The notes: generated from the sequence alone by a model not told the origin. A stretch of DNA of 64,000 nucleotides from Apostichopus japonicus (GCF_037975245.1 NC_092572.1:34135989-34199988); one strand, 5' to 3'; positions 37,338 through 51,000 are shown, counted from the first letter of the stretch. Numbers and translations are program-made.

Positions 37338-39017
37338 GTAGGCATACAAATGTTTCCAGCATGCTAGGCTAGGCATTTGTTATCATTGCTCCACCTACTG
37401 GATGTGATCTACTGATATTGTTTCTAAATGTTTGGAGATTTCACATGTACGAGTGATGGTCAGGTTGCTGAACAAACAATGATTCAAGCTTAACAGTTAC
37501 CTGAGGCTGTATAAGCCTAGGTTAACTTGACAGCTCTAGAAAACCAGACAAATATAATGTAGAAACAAAATGTTAGTTTATTAAAACATTAGTCAATACT
37601 GAACAAGGAAGATGTTGCTATTTGTCTTTTCTAGACACTTTACCTACAGAAGTTTGGTTTACATGTTCTTTAATTTATGAAAGTTTAGGCCGAGGCTAAG
37701 GTTGGTGTAATGAATCCGGAGGGTGAAGAACCCAACGGAATAAATGAGCTCATTTGCAACCATAACCAAGTGATGATTGTTGAAAAACACCTGCTAATAT
37801 CAAGCCTTCTCTTTTTGATTAGTGATCAGAGTGTTACGAGGCAGGCATGCATTTGTAGTGCTCAGCTGTTCATGCTCAGGGGACTGCCATTGAACATTCC
37901 CTTCTTATGGATTAAAAGTGTAGTACCTCAGCATTGGAGTGTAGCCATGGTGCATGAACTTGTTTAAAAAGCCCATGACAAACCATAAATGAACAATATA
38001 TGGAAGAGTTACCTCCACAACATGTCACCACTGAACATGGTTTTTTGTGTGTACATATGTGAAAACACCAGCAACACTTAAAGTACCTAGGGACAAAATC
38101 ATTTTCTAAGGAACTGTACATACTTCCAAGCAGCCACAGATTGGCTCTTGGGCATGAAGAAAACTAGTTTCATACAAACTCCTGAAGCATCAATTGTTCT
38201 TCTTACGAAGGGCTCAAGACTGCAAGTGGAATCAATGAGTGCTAGTAATTATGCCCCAGTCCATACCTGATACCTACTGTAGGCTAGACTACTATACATT
38301 GCATACACTGAGTTGAAGGGAAGGTGACAGTAGGGTAGAGGTACAAAAAATGATGTTTTTTGGTCATTGCTAGCATACTAGAGAGCACTTAATAATAACC
38401 TTTAAAGTGCCAGTAATGTCAAGAAGAACACTCTTGCAAAGCTGCATTAGAGTTGAGTACATGTATATATTCCAAATAATCCAATTTAACTGTCAACTGT
38501 GTAGAGGTTGGGTGGGAGTGAGAGACTCGAGACAGTCAAAGAGAACACTACACAACCGATGTCAGAGCTGAACTCCTTTTTTCCTTGTACCACACCCAGT
38601 GTACTGTTTCTATTACCCCCTCAGCATTCAATCTAGCCATTACAACAAGGCATGAGAACAATAGGTGATTACATTTAACTAGCATACTCACAATAGGTGA
38701 TTACATTTAACTAGCGTCTACAATCTTCGACAAAAATGATGGGACAGTATGAGCAACAACGAGCGATATTGGCTTAAGCGCACCCCCTTCCCCCCGTTCA
38801 ATGTTGTAGCCAAAAGCGCTCAGAAACTGCAACATTGATACGGGGAGTGGGGTGTCCCATCTATTTTTGTCGAAGATTGTCTGAAAGCCTGTGTATAAGT
38901 ATAGGACCATAAGGATTTACTACTGGGCATTAGACATTGTAGGATTAGTACATTGTTATATAGTATATATATAGTGTATATATAGTGTATATATAGTGTA
39001 TATATAGTGTATATATA

Positions 39018-39075
<58 letters not shown>

Positions 39076-42000
39076 TAAGGCTAATACCCATGGTTCTCAA
39101 TATAGCATATAAATGAAATATGATTCCTTCATGGTTACTTGGTAATTTCGATCAGTATTAGTTAACAGCCCAGATGATTGTAGGCGCATGTGCATATGCG
39201 CATGTGCATAGCATACGTTGGAGGGCGCACTCGACTCGATAAACTCGGATTGTACATATATAGAGAAACAGTACGGTACGTATATCTACGTAGATCAACA
39301 CCACGTGACTGCGTGAGAGAACATCTGACAGTCGCAATACCCAGCCAGGGAAAGGGTTCATAGAATGATTTTATAAGCTTGCATCATCAGCCGTTTCATC
39401 ACAACAGGAAGATCTTACACCTTCAAACCTATAATCCAGCCACTGACAGTATAACACGTCAGTAAATACCCAAATTTGGTAAATGAGATTCAGGGCCAAT
39501 TGTTAGCTATTAGACAGATGAACACGTCATGTGTAAATGCAACCAGACATATAAAGATCACCACATGATATCAGCAAGTCTTATATACACATATATATAT
39601 GTATAGATATAGGCTAATATAGAATTCATAACATAGGACCGGGAGATTTCAGTATTGCAGGTATTATCCAACATCATGGCTGATACATTAGGAGTACGTC
39701 AAGTTCGGATGGTATATTTGATAACATATAGCCAAGCCGATGAAACTCTATGCGCTTCGCGTGAAAATTTCGCAGAACAGGTACGAAGTTCGTTCGAGTC
39801 GATAGGGGCACATATCATCCAATGGGTATGTTGTCAAGAAACCCACCAAGATGGCGGCAAACACTATCACATAGCGGTAAAGCTTGATCGGCCACGTCGA
39901 TGGTTAAGAGTTAAGAGTCTGTTAGAAAACCAGCATGGAATTGTGCATTTCTCCTCAACCCATGCTAATTACTACACGGCATGGCAGTGTGTTGTTAAAG
40001 AGGACGCTGGCGTCCTGCAAAGCCCAGGTCACCCGGACCTGGGGGCCAGCCCACCAGCTACAACATCGGCCAGTACCTCTAGGGTCCTCCAGGCATCGGG
40101 GGAACAATCAGCACGTGCGCCACTAAAAAAGCGCAAACGGCTTAGCGCGTTCGATGTGTCCCAGATGGTGGTTCAGCGGAACATAAAGACCCGGACAGAA
40201 CTGCTGGCTTTGCCCGAAATGCAGAAACGAGAGGGGAAAACCGACTTGGCTGAACTTTGTGGTGAATCGGGGACAAAAGTGTGTCGCGGAAGCGATCGAG
40301 GTACGCAAATCCATTTTCCAATAATTCATAAATACATTGTCCCAACATTTTGAATATACGGTATAAATCATTCACCATGCCATGGTCTGGTGGTGGGGGG
40401 TCGTGCGTGATGAAGTTGTGGGTAAGGATCGTGGTAGAGTAGCGTTGGGAGGGGTGTGGTAGTGACAGGGAGTGGGAGGTGTGGGAGGGGAATGAGTTGG
40501 GTATAGGAAGGGGAGGGGAGGGGGAGGGGAACGGGGAGGGGGAGGGCACGCAACTATTGCGTGCCTATTGAATATTAGGTTCGACCTAATTCCTCGAATT
40601 CACTATATTTGTCACTATATAAAGGTCTTTTTTCGATAGGTCGCGTGGGAACTACACGACGCCGAGAGTAAGCTGGAGCGGAAATCTTGGACTCCTTTAA
40701 AGGTCAACCCTGTGTACCTGGCTGCAACGGGCTATGGTCCACAATCGCGGAAGACATTCTGCGCCGGAATGATATTCCCGCCGGTACATTTAAACGAGCT
40801 GTTGTCGACGTCCTCGAGAAGGGCCGGGGTAAATACCGGAACATTTTTATAACTGGTCCCGCGAATTGCGGCAAAACGTTTATTCTGGCGCCTCTGACCC
40901 AATCTTCAAAGTCTTTTCCAATCCCGCTTCAACGAGCTTCGCATGGGTTGGTGCTGAGAAAGCTGAAGTCATTTTCCTAAATGACTTCAGATGGAGTCCG
41001 CAGATCATGCCGTGGCATGACCTCCTGCTTCTATTAGAAGGTCAAATGGTACATCTACCCGCTCCAAAAACACACTTCTCGCAAGATTTTGTCCTTAGTG
41101 GTTCAACACCAGTGTTCGCAACTGGCAAGAATCCACTGATATACATAAAGGGGGGCCAAATTGAAGAAAGAGAAACGGAGATGATGACGGTTCGATGGCG
41201 ATATTTTACCTTCCGCTCGCAAATCCAAGCCAACGAACAGGTTGATGTCCCCCCATGTGGACCATGTTTTGCCAAGTTTATTCTAACTTAATCCAACCCT
41301 CCATATTTGGTTACACTATTATTCAAACTACGTCGTCGAGTAGCGTTGGGAGGGGTGTGGTAGTGACAGGGAGTGGGAGGTGTGGGAGGGGAATGAGTTG
41401 AGGGAGGGGTGGGAGAGGGAAAGGGGTGGGGATAGGAAGGGGAGGGGGAGAGGGAGAAGGGAATGGGGAGGGGAGGGGGAGGGGAACGGAGGGGAACGGA
41501 GGGGAGGGGAGGGGGAGGGGAGGGGGAACGGACGGGAACGGAGGGGAGGGGGACGGAGGGGAGGGGAGGGGAACGGAGGGGGAACAGAGGGGAGGGGAGG
41601 GGAGGGGAGGGGGTTCCACCGTCACTAAACTGAGAGTTTATAAAGAAAAACTCAAGAATTTCTGTTAAAATCATGCTATCATTTATTACTAATTTCCTCT
41701 CACACGGAATTATATATTAGGACATGTAATGTGATACATCAGTAAGAAACCAGTATAAGATACATACGAAATAAAGGAAAGAACGAATCGAAAATATTAT
41801 GTTTTTTCTGGTGAAATTATTCGCTTTATTCGCTGAAAGATGCGTGCCTATTGAATATGAGGTTCGACCTAATTCCTCGAATTAATCAGCAATTGCGACT
41901 TATAATAATTTTACGAGGAAATATTAACAACTATTGCGTGCCTATTGAATATTAGGTTCGACTGACATCGACTGACATCCTAGTGAAAGACCGCCACGAT

Positions 42001-45000
42001 ACACACTTGACCCGAGCACGGTATACCATTGACCTACACAGTATTTCAATGTGGATGGATGGTCAACCGTTGAAATAGTCTAAAAGCATCAAGTTAACCA
42101 AAGCCTTTTATCGTTAATAAATGGTTAACCGTTCGTATATCGGCGATTATGTATATGTTCGTCCAATTTTCACGAACGTGATGATTTAAAGAAACTTGAA
42201 CTGTAACTGAGTGTGCTCCAAACTCGGAATATTGGTATTCTGGAGCTGAAATTTGGGAAAAACATGGGGTCCATCGTTGGTAAATCGTACAATGTTCACC
42301 ATCAGTTCGGGAGATTACCGCCCTCATGTGGCAGATCATAATATAAAAGCATAGCATGGATAGCGCATTACAGCCAAAATACTAATATTTCAGTCTCTCT
42401 CCTTTTCTTCGAATAATTTCATCAATTCGTTTACCCATTGAAGCGATTGTTTTGTCAATGATAGCACGCGGCATCTGGAGGAGAGTTGTAACAACTCGAC
42501 TTCTGAAAGCTCGAAATGTCTCAAATTCAATATTGTTCTCGATGGCATCGTACTTCAGTTTATCCCCCAAAAGTTTGAAGATATTTTCTATTGGATTTAA
42601 GTCGGGGCTCCTAGGAGGGATCTTAAAAATGGTTGCATCCATGCGACTTAGTGTTTTGATAGCTTTCTTTGAGTTCTGAGAAGGGTCGCCATCTTGAAGA
42701 AAAATCCGTGGAGTGTTATGGGTTGCTTCACATTTTTGGAAGACTGCCGGGAATTCCTTTTTCATAAATTTCGAAAAACGCTTCCCAGTTAACTTGCGGT
42801 ATGGTTTAGCCAACACCACGCCGTTTCCATATGAGATGGCGGCATACACCCTTACAACTTTTCCGCCACTCCCGACCTTACTCCCTTTGGCCGTGCAACC
42901 GAATGATAATCCCTCACTTTTCTTACGCCAAACACGCCCACTTAAAGTGTTTGCGTGCTGTCGTGGGTGGCTCTTATAATTAAATGCGGTGGCATCAAAA
43001 TAAAAAGATATATCTTTAGTCCAGAATGCCTCACCTCGAGACCGTTTAATTCCTCTGGCGAATTTCCAGCGTTGATGCAGGTCCTTGGGAAATAGGAGAC
43101 CCTTCTTTCTGGCTTGATAGTACTTATAACCACTCTTGTTGAGAAATCGAGATATTGTTCTCTCCGACACTGTATGTAACTCACATTTTGTCCTGAGAGT
43201 TCTCACAGAAAACTGTCCCTCACTCCTTGTTTTTCTAAGTTCCTTCAAAATAGCACGCTTTTGACGAACGCTCAACTTGGGTGGCCGCCCCCTCTTTCGA
43301 ACCGGTCCCTCTCCATGAGTACTTGGTAGAGCCTCGCCCCACAATAAACGTTTACTGCAAGGTTTTCTCTTTCGCGCAATAGGCGCGCATATGCCTTACT
43401 CTCCGGTGAAATGAGAGAATAAGAAGCCATTTTTGAAATGGTGTCGTTGTTGTAGATGTTTCGTGTGTAGCAATGAGGCTATATGTCTATAAACTAACAC
43501 TTTGGAGAATTATTACACCACTAACCGATGTATTAAAGGCTTACATGCATCATACAATGGGCGGCTTTCCGTTGTTTAGAAGCTAAACAATAGTATTGAC
43601 ACCTCAATTTAGAAATCCGTCATTGTACATCCACAAGTTGCTTCCTGCCCAGGGTTGCCCTGGCAACCTATATATACAACTAAACTTTCTCACATAATTT
43701 TCTGGGGCTATTGTATTGCAGCACATTGAAATTGTGAAACCCTACTTGCCTAAAGCGCCCCCCCCAACCCACCCAGCCCACACCCAACAATAACATTTAC
43801 ACCGGACACTAATTAACATTATTCTTCTTTCTTATCCTGAGAGTTTAGAAAGAAAAACTCAAGAATTTATGTTAAAATCATGCTATCATCTATTTACTAT
43901 TTTCCTCTCACACGGAATTAAGTGTAATATGTATATATATTAGGACATATAATGTGAAACATCAGTAAGAAACCAGTATAAGATACATACGAAATAAATG
44001 AAAGAAACGGATCGAAAATATTATGTTTTTCTTGTGAAATTATTCGCTTTATTCGCTGAAAGATGCGTGCCTATTGAATATGAGGTTCGACCTAATTCTT
44101 CGAATTAATCAGCAATTGCGACTTATAATAATTTTACGAGGCAATATTAACAACTATTGCTATCGCGCAACGCTTGGGGCAGCTTAGACCTCGATATATA
44201 CCCCAATGAACCGTTGTACAGCCATTCAGACAATCTTCGACAAAAATGATGGGACAGTATGAGCAACAACGAGCGATATTGGCTTAAGCACACCCCCTTC
44301 TCCCCGTTCAATGTTGTAGCCAACAGCGCTCAGAAACTGCAACATTGATACGGGGAGTGGGGTGTCCCATCTATTTTTGTCGAAGATTGTAGCTACTGCA
44401 GTAGCATATACTGCAACTCACAATAGGTGATTATAAACTAGCATACTTCCACATACCTCTACAACCATCGAGGTAAATGAATCTGGAGAAACTATCACAC
44501 AGTAAATATGCGCGTACCATGCATGGAGGGTCATGTGATGTGTTCCAGGGTGGTACTAATATATTACTCTCCCCATTACGCATGATGATTTCAACTAGTA
44601 CGTAAATGTGTGTGCGTGCTTAGAGCAGCAGACGACACCCGTTACCTAGCAATAACCGTGCCTGTAGCCTAACGTGATAGCTATATTCCCGTCGAGCAGC
44701 ATTAGGCTCTGTTCCATGGAGAATTCCGGGGTTGCACTGAACTAAACATTTCCCCACATTTCCCATTTCTACATTCACTTACAGCAAGTAGTAATAACGT
44801 TAGGCCGTATGAGACAAAGCTTGCCCCTGGAGCTGCATTTATAAGTAAGATCTATTATGTAGAAGGCCTGCCTTCATTCAAGAGAATAAGGCTGAACGTT
44901 AGCATATTAGCACTATTTCGCCTGCCTGAAGTACCAGTACCTTCTTACGCCGTTAGTTCCCATGTCCGATCCGTCTTGGTGCAAATCTTTCACGAAGTCA

Positions 45001-48000
45001 CTAACACTATTTTCGAACTGCTACAGAGAAATATCAGTTTGGTACCACCCTGGAACACATCACATGACCCTCCATGCATGACCCTCCATTCATTTACCTC
45101 GATGTCTACAACTGTGTTTGAGCCATCCAAGTTTGTTTTTACCAGTTCTGCCAACTTGTTTTGCTACAACTTGCATTACATGGTCTTTGTAGCACATTTG
45201 AATAGAAATGGATCATGAAATGGTTATCGATTTAGTTTTTTGGTACAGTTGTGCCTGTTTCTCATTATGCAGCAGACACATACGTACTGTACAAAAGCAA
45301 AGTACATGAGAACCAGTAGCACTCCTCTTGGTATGAGTATTAGTACTGTACAAAAGCAAAGTACATGAGAACTTGTAGCACTCCCTTGGTATGAGTATTA
45401 GTACTGTACATAAGCAAAGTACATGAGAACCAGTAGCACTCCCCTTGATATGAGTATTAGTACTGTACATAAGCAAAGTACATGAGTACCAGTAGCACTC
45501 CCCTTGGTGTGAGTATTAGTACTGTACATAAGCAAAGTACATGAGTACCAGTAGCACTCCCCTTGGTATTAGTATTAGTACTGTACATAAGCTTGTACAT
45601 GAGTACCAGTAGCACTCCCCTTGGTATGAGTATTAGTACTGTACAAAAGCAAAGTACATGAGTACCAGTAGCACTCCCCTTGGTATGAGTATTAGTACTG
45701 TACATAAGCAAAGTACATGAGTACCAGTAGCACTCCCCTTGGTATGAGTATTAGTACTGTACAAAAGCAAAGTACATGAGTACCAGCAGCACTCCCCTTG
45801 GTATGAGTATTAGTACTGTACAAAAGCAAAGTACATGAGTACCAGTAGCACTCCCCTTGGTATGAGTATTAGTTCTGTACATTTAAAGTACATGAGAACC
45901 AGTAGCACTCCCATTGGTATGAGTATTAGTTCTGTACATTTAGGGTACATGAGAACCAGTAGCACTCCCCTTGGTATGAGTATTAGTACTGTACATTTAA
46001 AGAACATGAGAACCAGTAGCACTCCTCTTGGTATGAGTATTAGTACTGTACATAAGCAAAGTACATGAGAACTTGTAGCACTCCCTTGGTATGAGTATTA
46101 GTACTGTACATAAGCAAAGTACATGAGAACCAGTAGCACTCCCCTTGGTATTAGTATTAGTACTGTACATAAGCAAAGTACATGAGTACCAGTAGCACTC
46201 CCCTTGGTATGAGTATTAGTACTGTACAAAAACAAAGTACATGAGAACCAGTAGCACTCCCCTTGGTATGAGTATTAGTACTGTACATAAGCAAAGTACA
46301 GTACATGAGTACCAGTAGCACTCCCCTTGGTATTAGTATTAGTACTGTACAAAAGCAAAGTACATGAGTACCAGTAGCACTCCCCTTGATATGAGTATTA
46401 GTACTGTACATAAGCAAAGTACATGAGTACCAGTAGCACTCCCCTTGGTGTGAGTATTCGTACTGTACATAAGCAAAGTACATGAGAACCAGTAGCACTC
46501 CCCTTGATATGAGTATTAGTACTGTACAAAAGCAAAGTACATGAGTACCAGTAGCACTCCCCTTGGTATGAGTATTAGTGCAAGGCTATGCATGAGATGT
46601 ACTGTACCACCCAAAGTATATGTACAGTAGTTATACAGTATGTACTCTATAGAGCTGCCAAAGTTTTTAGACACAAAGAGGACCTGAAGGCTGAAGTTAA
46701 TAATCAGTGAAGAATTTTAGTGAAGCGAGAGGGAGGGGTGGAGGAGTCAGGTTGGTGGACCTTTTTTGTGTGTGTGGGGGTAGAAATATTTCCTGGTTTA
46801 CCACTGCCTGTACCTCTGATTCTCCAGTATGTGAAGCCAGGTAAACACCTCTTATTTCCGACAGGTCAGTGTTTTGGGCTAACTCAATGCACATTATCTT
46901 AGGTGTAAGAGAACATGAAATGTACCTTAACCCTAGCAGGCTACTGTAGATAGTAAAATATTTTGTATATATATCTTCTAAATTTAAATAATTAGAAACA
47001 TGGTCCATTTGTTGTTGTTATTATGATTATAATTATCGTTATAATTATACTTATTATTAATATCATCATCGTTTCTCGTTGCTATTATTATTAGCTCATA
47101 CCAGCATGCTGGTGTGAGCTATTGTTACAGTGCGGCGTCTATCACTCTATATGTCACTCTATCCGTCAACAATTGGTAAAACTGCTTCAACTCGCACAGT
47201 GTTTGATGGAATTTCATGAAACTTAGACACAAGGACCATTCGGTATAGGGCCATCAGAGATGGTCCGAAATTTGGGGTCAAAGATCACCTGTGGGCCGTA
47301 ATGGGTCATTTTGTGGAAATACGCAAAATACTTCTTCTCCTACAGATTCCATGGTACAATGTTGAGGGTTTGTCACGATAGTACTATGGAAGTTTTACCA
47401 TCAGGGTGTTCATGAATTTGAGATCAAAGATCAACTAGGGGTCTTTTGTGGCCCGGGCCGCGGCCCTATATTTTCAAATTGCTCCTGTTCGTACAGTGTA
47501 TGGCCAGTTATAATGAAACTTGTCACAACGTTCCTTGGGATGAGAGTTATGAGGGTTGTTCGGAAAATTGAGGTCAACTGTCATTTAGGGGGTCATCGGG
47601 GGTCATTCTTTGTAATATTTTCAAATATCTCAATCTCCTCAAGATTTCCATTGATCATATTCAGAGTTGAACTGATGATTGTTGGATTGTGTATGAATAA
47701 GGTGATGCCTAATAATTTTTGGTCAAAAGTTAATTACAATTAATCCCCATTGTTTAAAAAAATCTGAGCCTTCACCTATTGCCAAAGCTCCTTTAATTTG
47801 TCTCCCAGTCTCTGCAGTGTTTGTTTACATTTGTTGTTAAGCTCTGCAGAGGCTGAACTAGTGGAATTAAAGCAGGACTGGGAGTTGTTATTAACTGTTG
47901 AACTGTAAACATGAGAACCCTATAGCCAATCAGCACTTGCTGATTCTTAGAAGGCTTTGAGCCTGAGGTATGTAGGCAGCCAGCCAAAATGTTGGCAAGG

Positions 48001-51000
48001 AGTGCTTCAGGTCTGCTCAGGAACAGGGGAAAAAGTTTAATAGGGTAGGTCAGTGGTATTGTTTGAGAGAGTGGGTAAAATAGGATTTAAAGGGGGAAAA
48101 TAGGAATTATAGCCAGTGGTGTGGCCAGGATTCTGCTAACGGAGGGGGGGGGGGTTATCCCTCATGGGCCCAAAATTGGTGGAATCTGAAAAATAGCCTG
48201 AAATTTGGTGGGCCATAAAGTTTTGTGGGCCCTACATTTTTAAGCTCGAAAAGGTATGAGCTTCTGCACCATTGGTGCTCTAGTTATTAGTAGGGATGTA
48301 CCGGATCCAAATTTTTGGATTCGGCCGGAACCACATTTTGCCGGATAGTACAGTACATGAAATCCGGCCGGAACCAGATTTTTTCATTACTTAAAAGACA
48401 ATCATTAATAAGAAGTAGAAGTATGAAACAAGGAGCAAATCTTAGGTCAGACCATTGAGAAAATTAAATTAAACATGTTACCTGTAAACCTAATTTTTCC
48501 TTACTTTGAATATTTTTATTAATTTTTGGAAATAGTTTACGTTGATTTAAGTTAATTACCAGGGGTCGAAATTTAGAATATTTACCACTATTCCAGCGGA
48601 ATAGTGGATTTGAAAATACACTATTCCGTCTCATTTTCCACTATTCCTTAATTTCCTTTCAAACTATAAAAAGAAAAAAAAATAACATAACAAAATTATA
48701 TGTTGAGTCTTCTGTTGGGTTATTGATAATAATTAGTGTTTTGTGTACTGAGGCAAGAAAGCATGTAACCCAGGACGGAGGTTGTAAAACCTACTCACAA
48801 GGGCAATGTCAATGGCTAGTTTCGCACACTTCAGGGTATATGAGTCACACGGACACCCACGGCCCAGCGCGGGAAGGTTGCTGTAATAAATCAGCCTCGC
48901 GGGAAATGTTTTGAACAATATTGCCATTCCACATTTTTTTTTAAATTTTTAATTTATATTGAATGTTAGTAAACGTTTTCTTTCATATAAATTTGACTTC
49001 AATTCAGTGTTCCCTCTAAGGTGCGGGATTCCCTTCAACTGACTCAGTAATCCCGCAAAGAAAACATTTGTCTGCTGGAAATCCCCGCATCGTTTTCTTG
49101 CATTCGCGATAAGTTTATACTCAATGCACAAGGTATTCACTTCACTGTATTGAGGGGAAAAAACGAAAATCAGTAGAGAAATTACCAATTGTGTAAGAAA
49201 AGTAAGTTGGTACACCTTTCAAATTTTACGAAAAGATTGAACAAAACACTTTCGAAAAATTCACGCGAATCTGGCATATCGTGCTAAATGCAACTAATGT
49301 CATGTTAACAAGGCTCTAGTACACCCATCTATGAATAAAACGGAAGACCACATCTGGTATTAAGCGGGAGAAAAAGTATTTTCTAGAATTTCCAAAAATA
49401 CGCAAAAATAATATCCTACCATAGTTAAGTGTATAGCAAATAGCCTAACCACCTCGATCGTCGGTTACGGATCACACGTAACTACAAAACACAACTCATT
49501 GTATTTTGCGAAGTTGACGTTTTTTACAAGAACATGGAAACAATATTAAGCATTTAGTGAATCATGCCAAGTGGCCTAAAACATGTCATTACAAGGGTTA
49601 CTTTCATAAAGATGGCCATACTGTAGCTATAGGGGCCTTGATATCGTGCTATGCTTGTATAGTATGGACTGTGCCTCGTGTATCATGGGGAATATATTGT
49701 TTTGTTCATGCGGAGGAGTCAGTAGTTTTGAGGTGTGTTTTACTTATCTAAATGTTACGGGGATATTTTACCTACTTTTCTTGAACGTCTTAGATAGTAT
49801 TTCACATAACTTTACCGATCCTTTACTGACTGACCTAATTAATTCTAGAATGGAACCAAAACAGTTTAATAACTCCATGTAACGTTTCTTGGAAACCTGC
49901 CAAAAAATCTTAACAAACAGGTGTTATAACAGGGGATGAGCTCACAGTTGTTTGGCAAGGTACTGTACCTGGGGAAATTCGCAACACATGTATAGCCTAA
50001 CGTATAGTATTTAACTAGGATTAAACACTGCAGTTGTAAACTTATGTACGTATATTCATTGTTAGGCAGTCTAGAAACGGGGCTTTGCCGAACGTTGTTT
50101 GTTTCATAATATCGGAAGTTTTGTAAGTTAAACTTTTTAAAGATTGTAAGACATTTTAAATCTCTTTTCATAACATAATATTGCTACGTACAGTCTCCAA
50201 CTTGTCATTTTAAAATTTTCATCAGTTTCGTGACAATTTAAATTCCCAAATTTGTTATTATTTTGCGCATCTTCAACTGCTAATTTTTTATCGCCAGACA
50301 CGCAAAATTACCAATATTTTCCGGGGGCCTTTGCCCCTGGACACCCACAAGCATAGGCGTAGGAGCCTAATTTGATTTGGGGGCTGAAACGACTTGCCCG
50401 AAAAATATAACCAAAATCGGGAAATCGGCAGTTGTTTTTAGTGTGTTCGCGGGAAATTGAACAAGGATTTCCAACACTGTACTACCTGTTACACACGAGG
50501 TGATAATTTTCCCTACATACGCGATGGTATACGGAACGTGTAAAGTGCAATAAATCGGAGGAATATGTTGGCTACGGAACATGTATGTACTGTACGTAAC
50601 TGCAACTCACGTGTAAAGAGAGTTTCTTTTGTATTTTTGGGCAAGTTTTTACGCCCGGGAAACAAATAAAATTAAAATTGTTGCCTGACTAGTGACAGGC
50701 AAGTAAATTTAGATGGATTTGTCAAAGTTTGTTGTTAGCTATCACTTTTAGCACTATCCATACGGAATAGTGAACCCAAGCAACTTGGTATTCCGTTCAT
50801 GATTTCACTATCGCGGGATAGCGGAATAGCGTAAATTTCGACCCCTGATTACTGGTCAACACCTTTTAAAGGAACAATTCAAACCAGATTTTGAAAAATA
50901 TTCAGCCTGATTTTGAAAAATATCCGGCCGGAACCGGATAATTGCTCACTATCCGGCCGGATATTCCGGCCGGACCCGGTGCATCCCTAATTATTAGAAT

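Noticed and set aside
40142-40553. Pro/Ser/Leu-rich minus-strand frames over the Rep region
   Set aside because: They are shadows of the G-rich segment opposite the Rep coding strand.
41323-41674. Overlapping Pro/Ser-rich and Gly/Arg/Glu-rich ORFs on both strands
   Set aside because: They arise from the polypurine tract; composition is extreme and no start context or family fits.
41630-44160. Direct repeats around the transposase ORF as LTRs of a retrotransposon
   Set aside because: The enclosed gene is a DDE transposase, with no RT, gag or primer-binding site, and the repeats lack TG...CA ends.
45213-46498. Minus-strand frames repeating a TNTHTKGSATGTHVLC pattern
   Set aside because: They come from the 59-bp minisatellite.
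45270-46580. Regular ~59-bp repeats that might suggest a CRISPR array
   Set aside because: The repeats are head-to-tail with no distinct spacers, in an intron of an animal gene.
47093-47120. 28-bp palindrome as a transcription terminator or operator
   Set aside because: It is the recognisable start of a dispersed repeat in animal DNA, with no nearby gene end.
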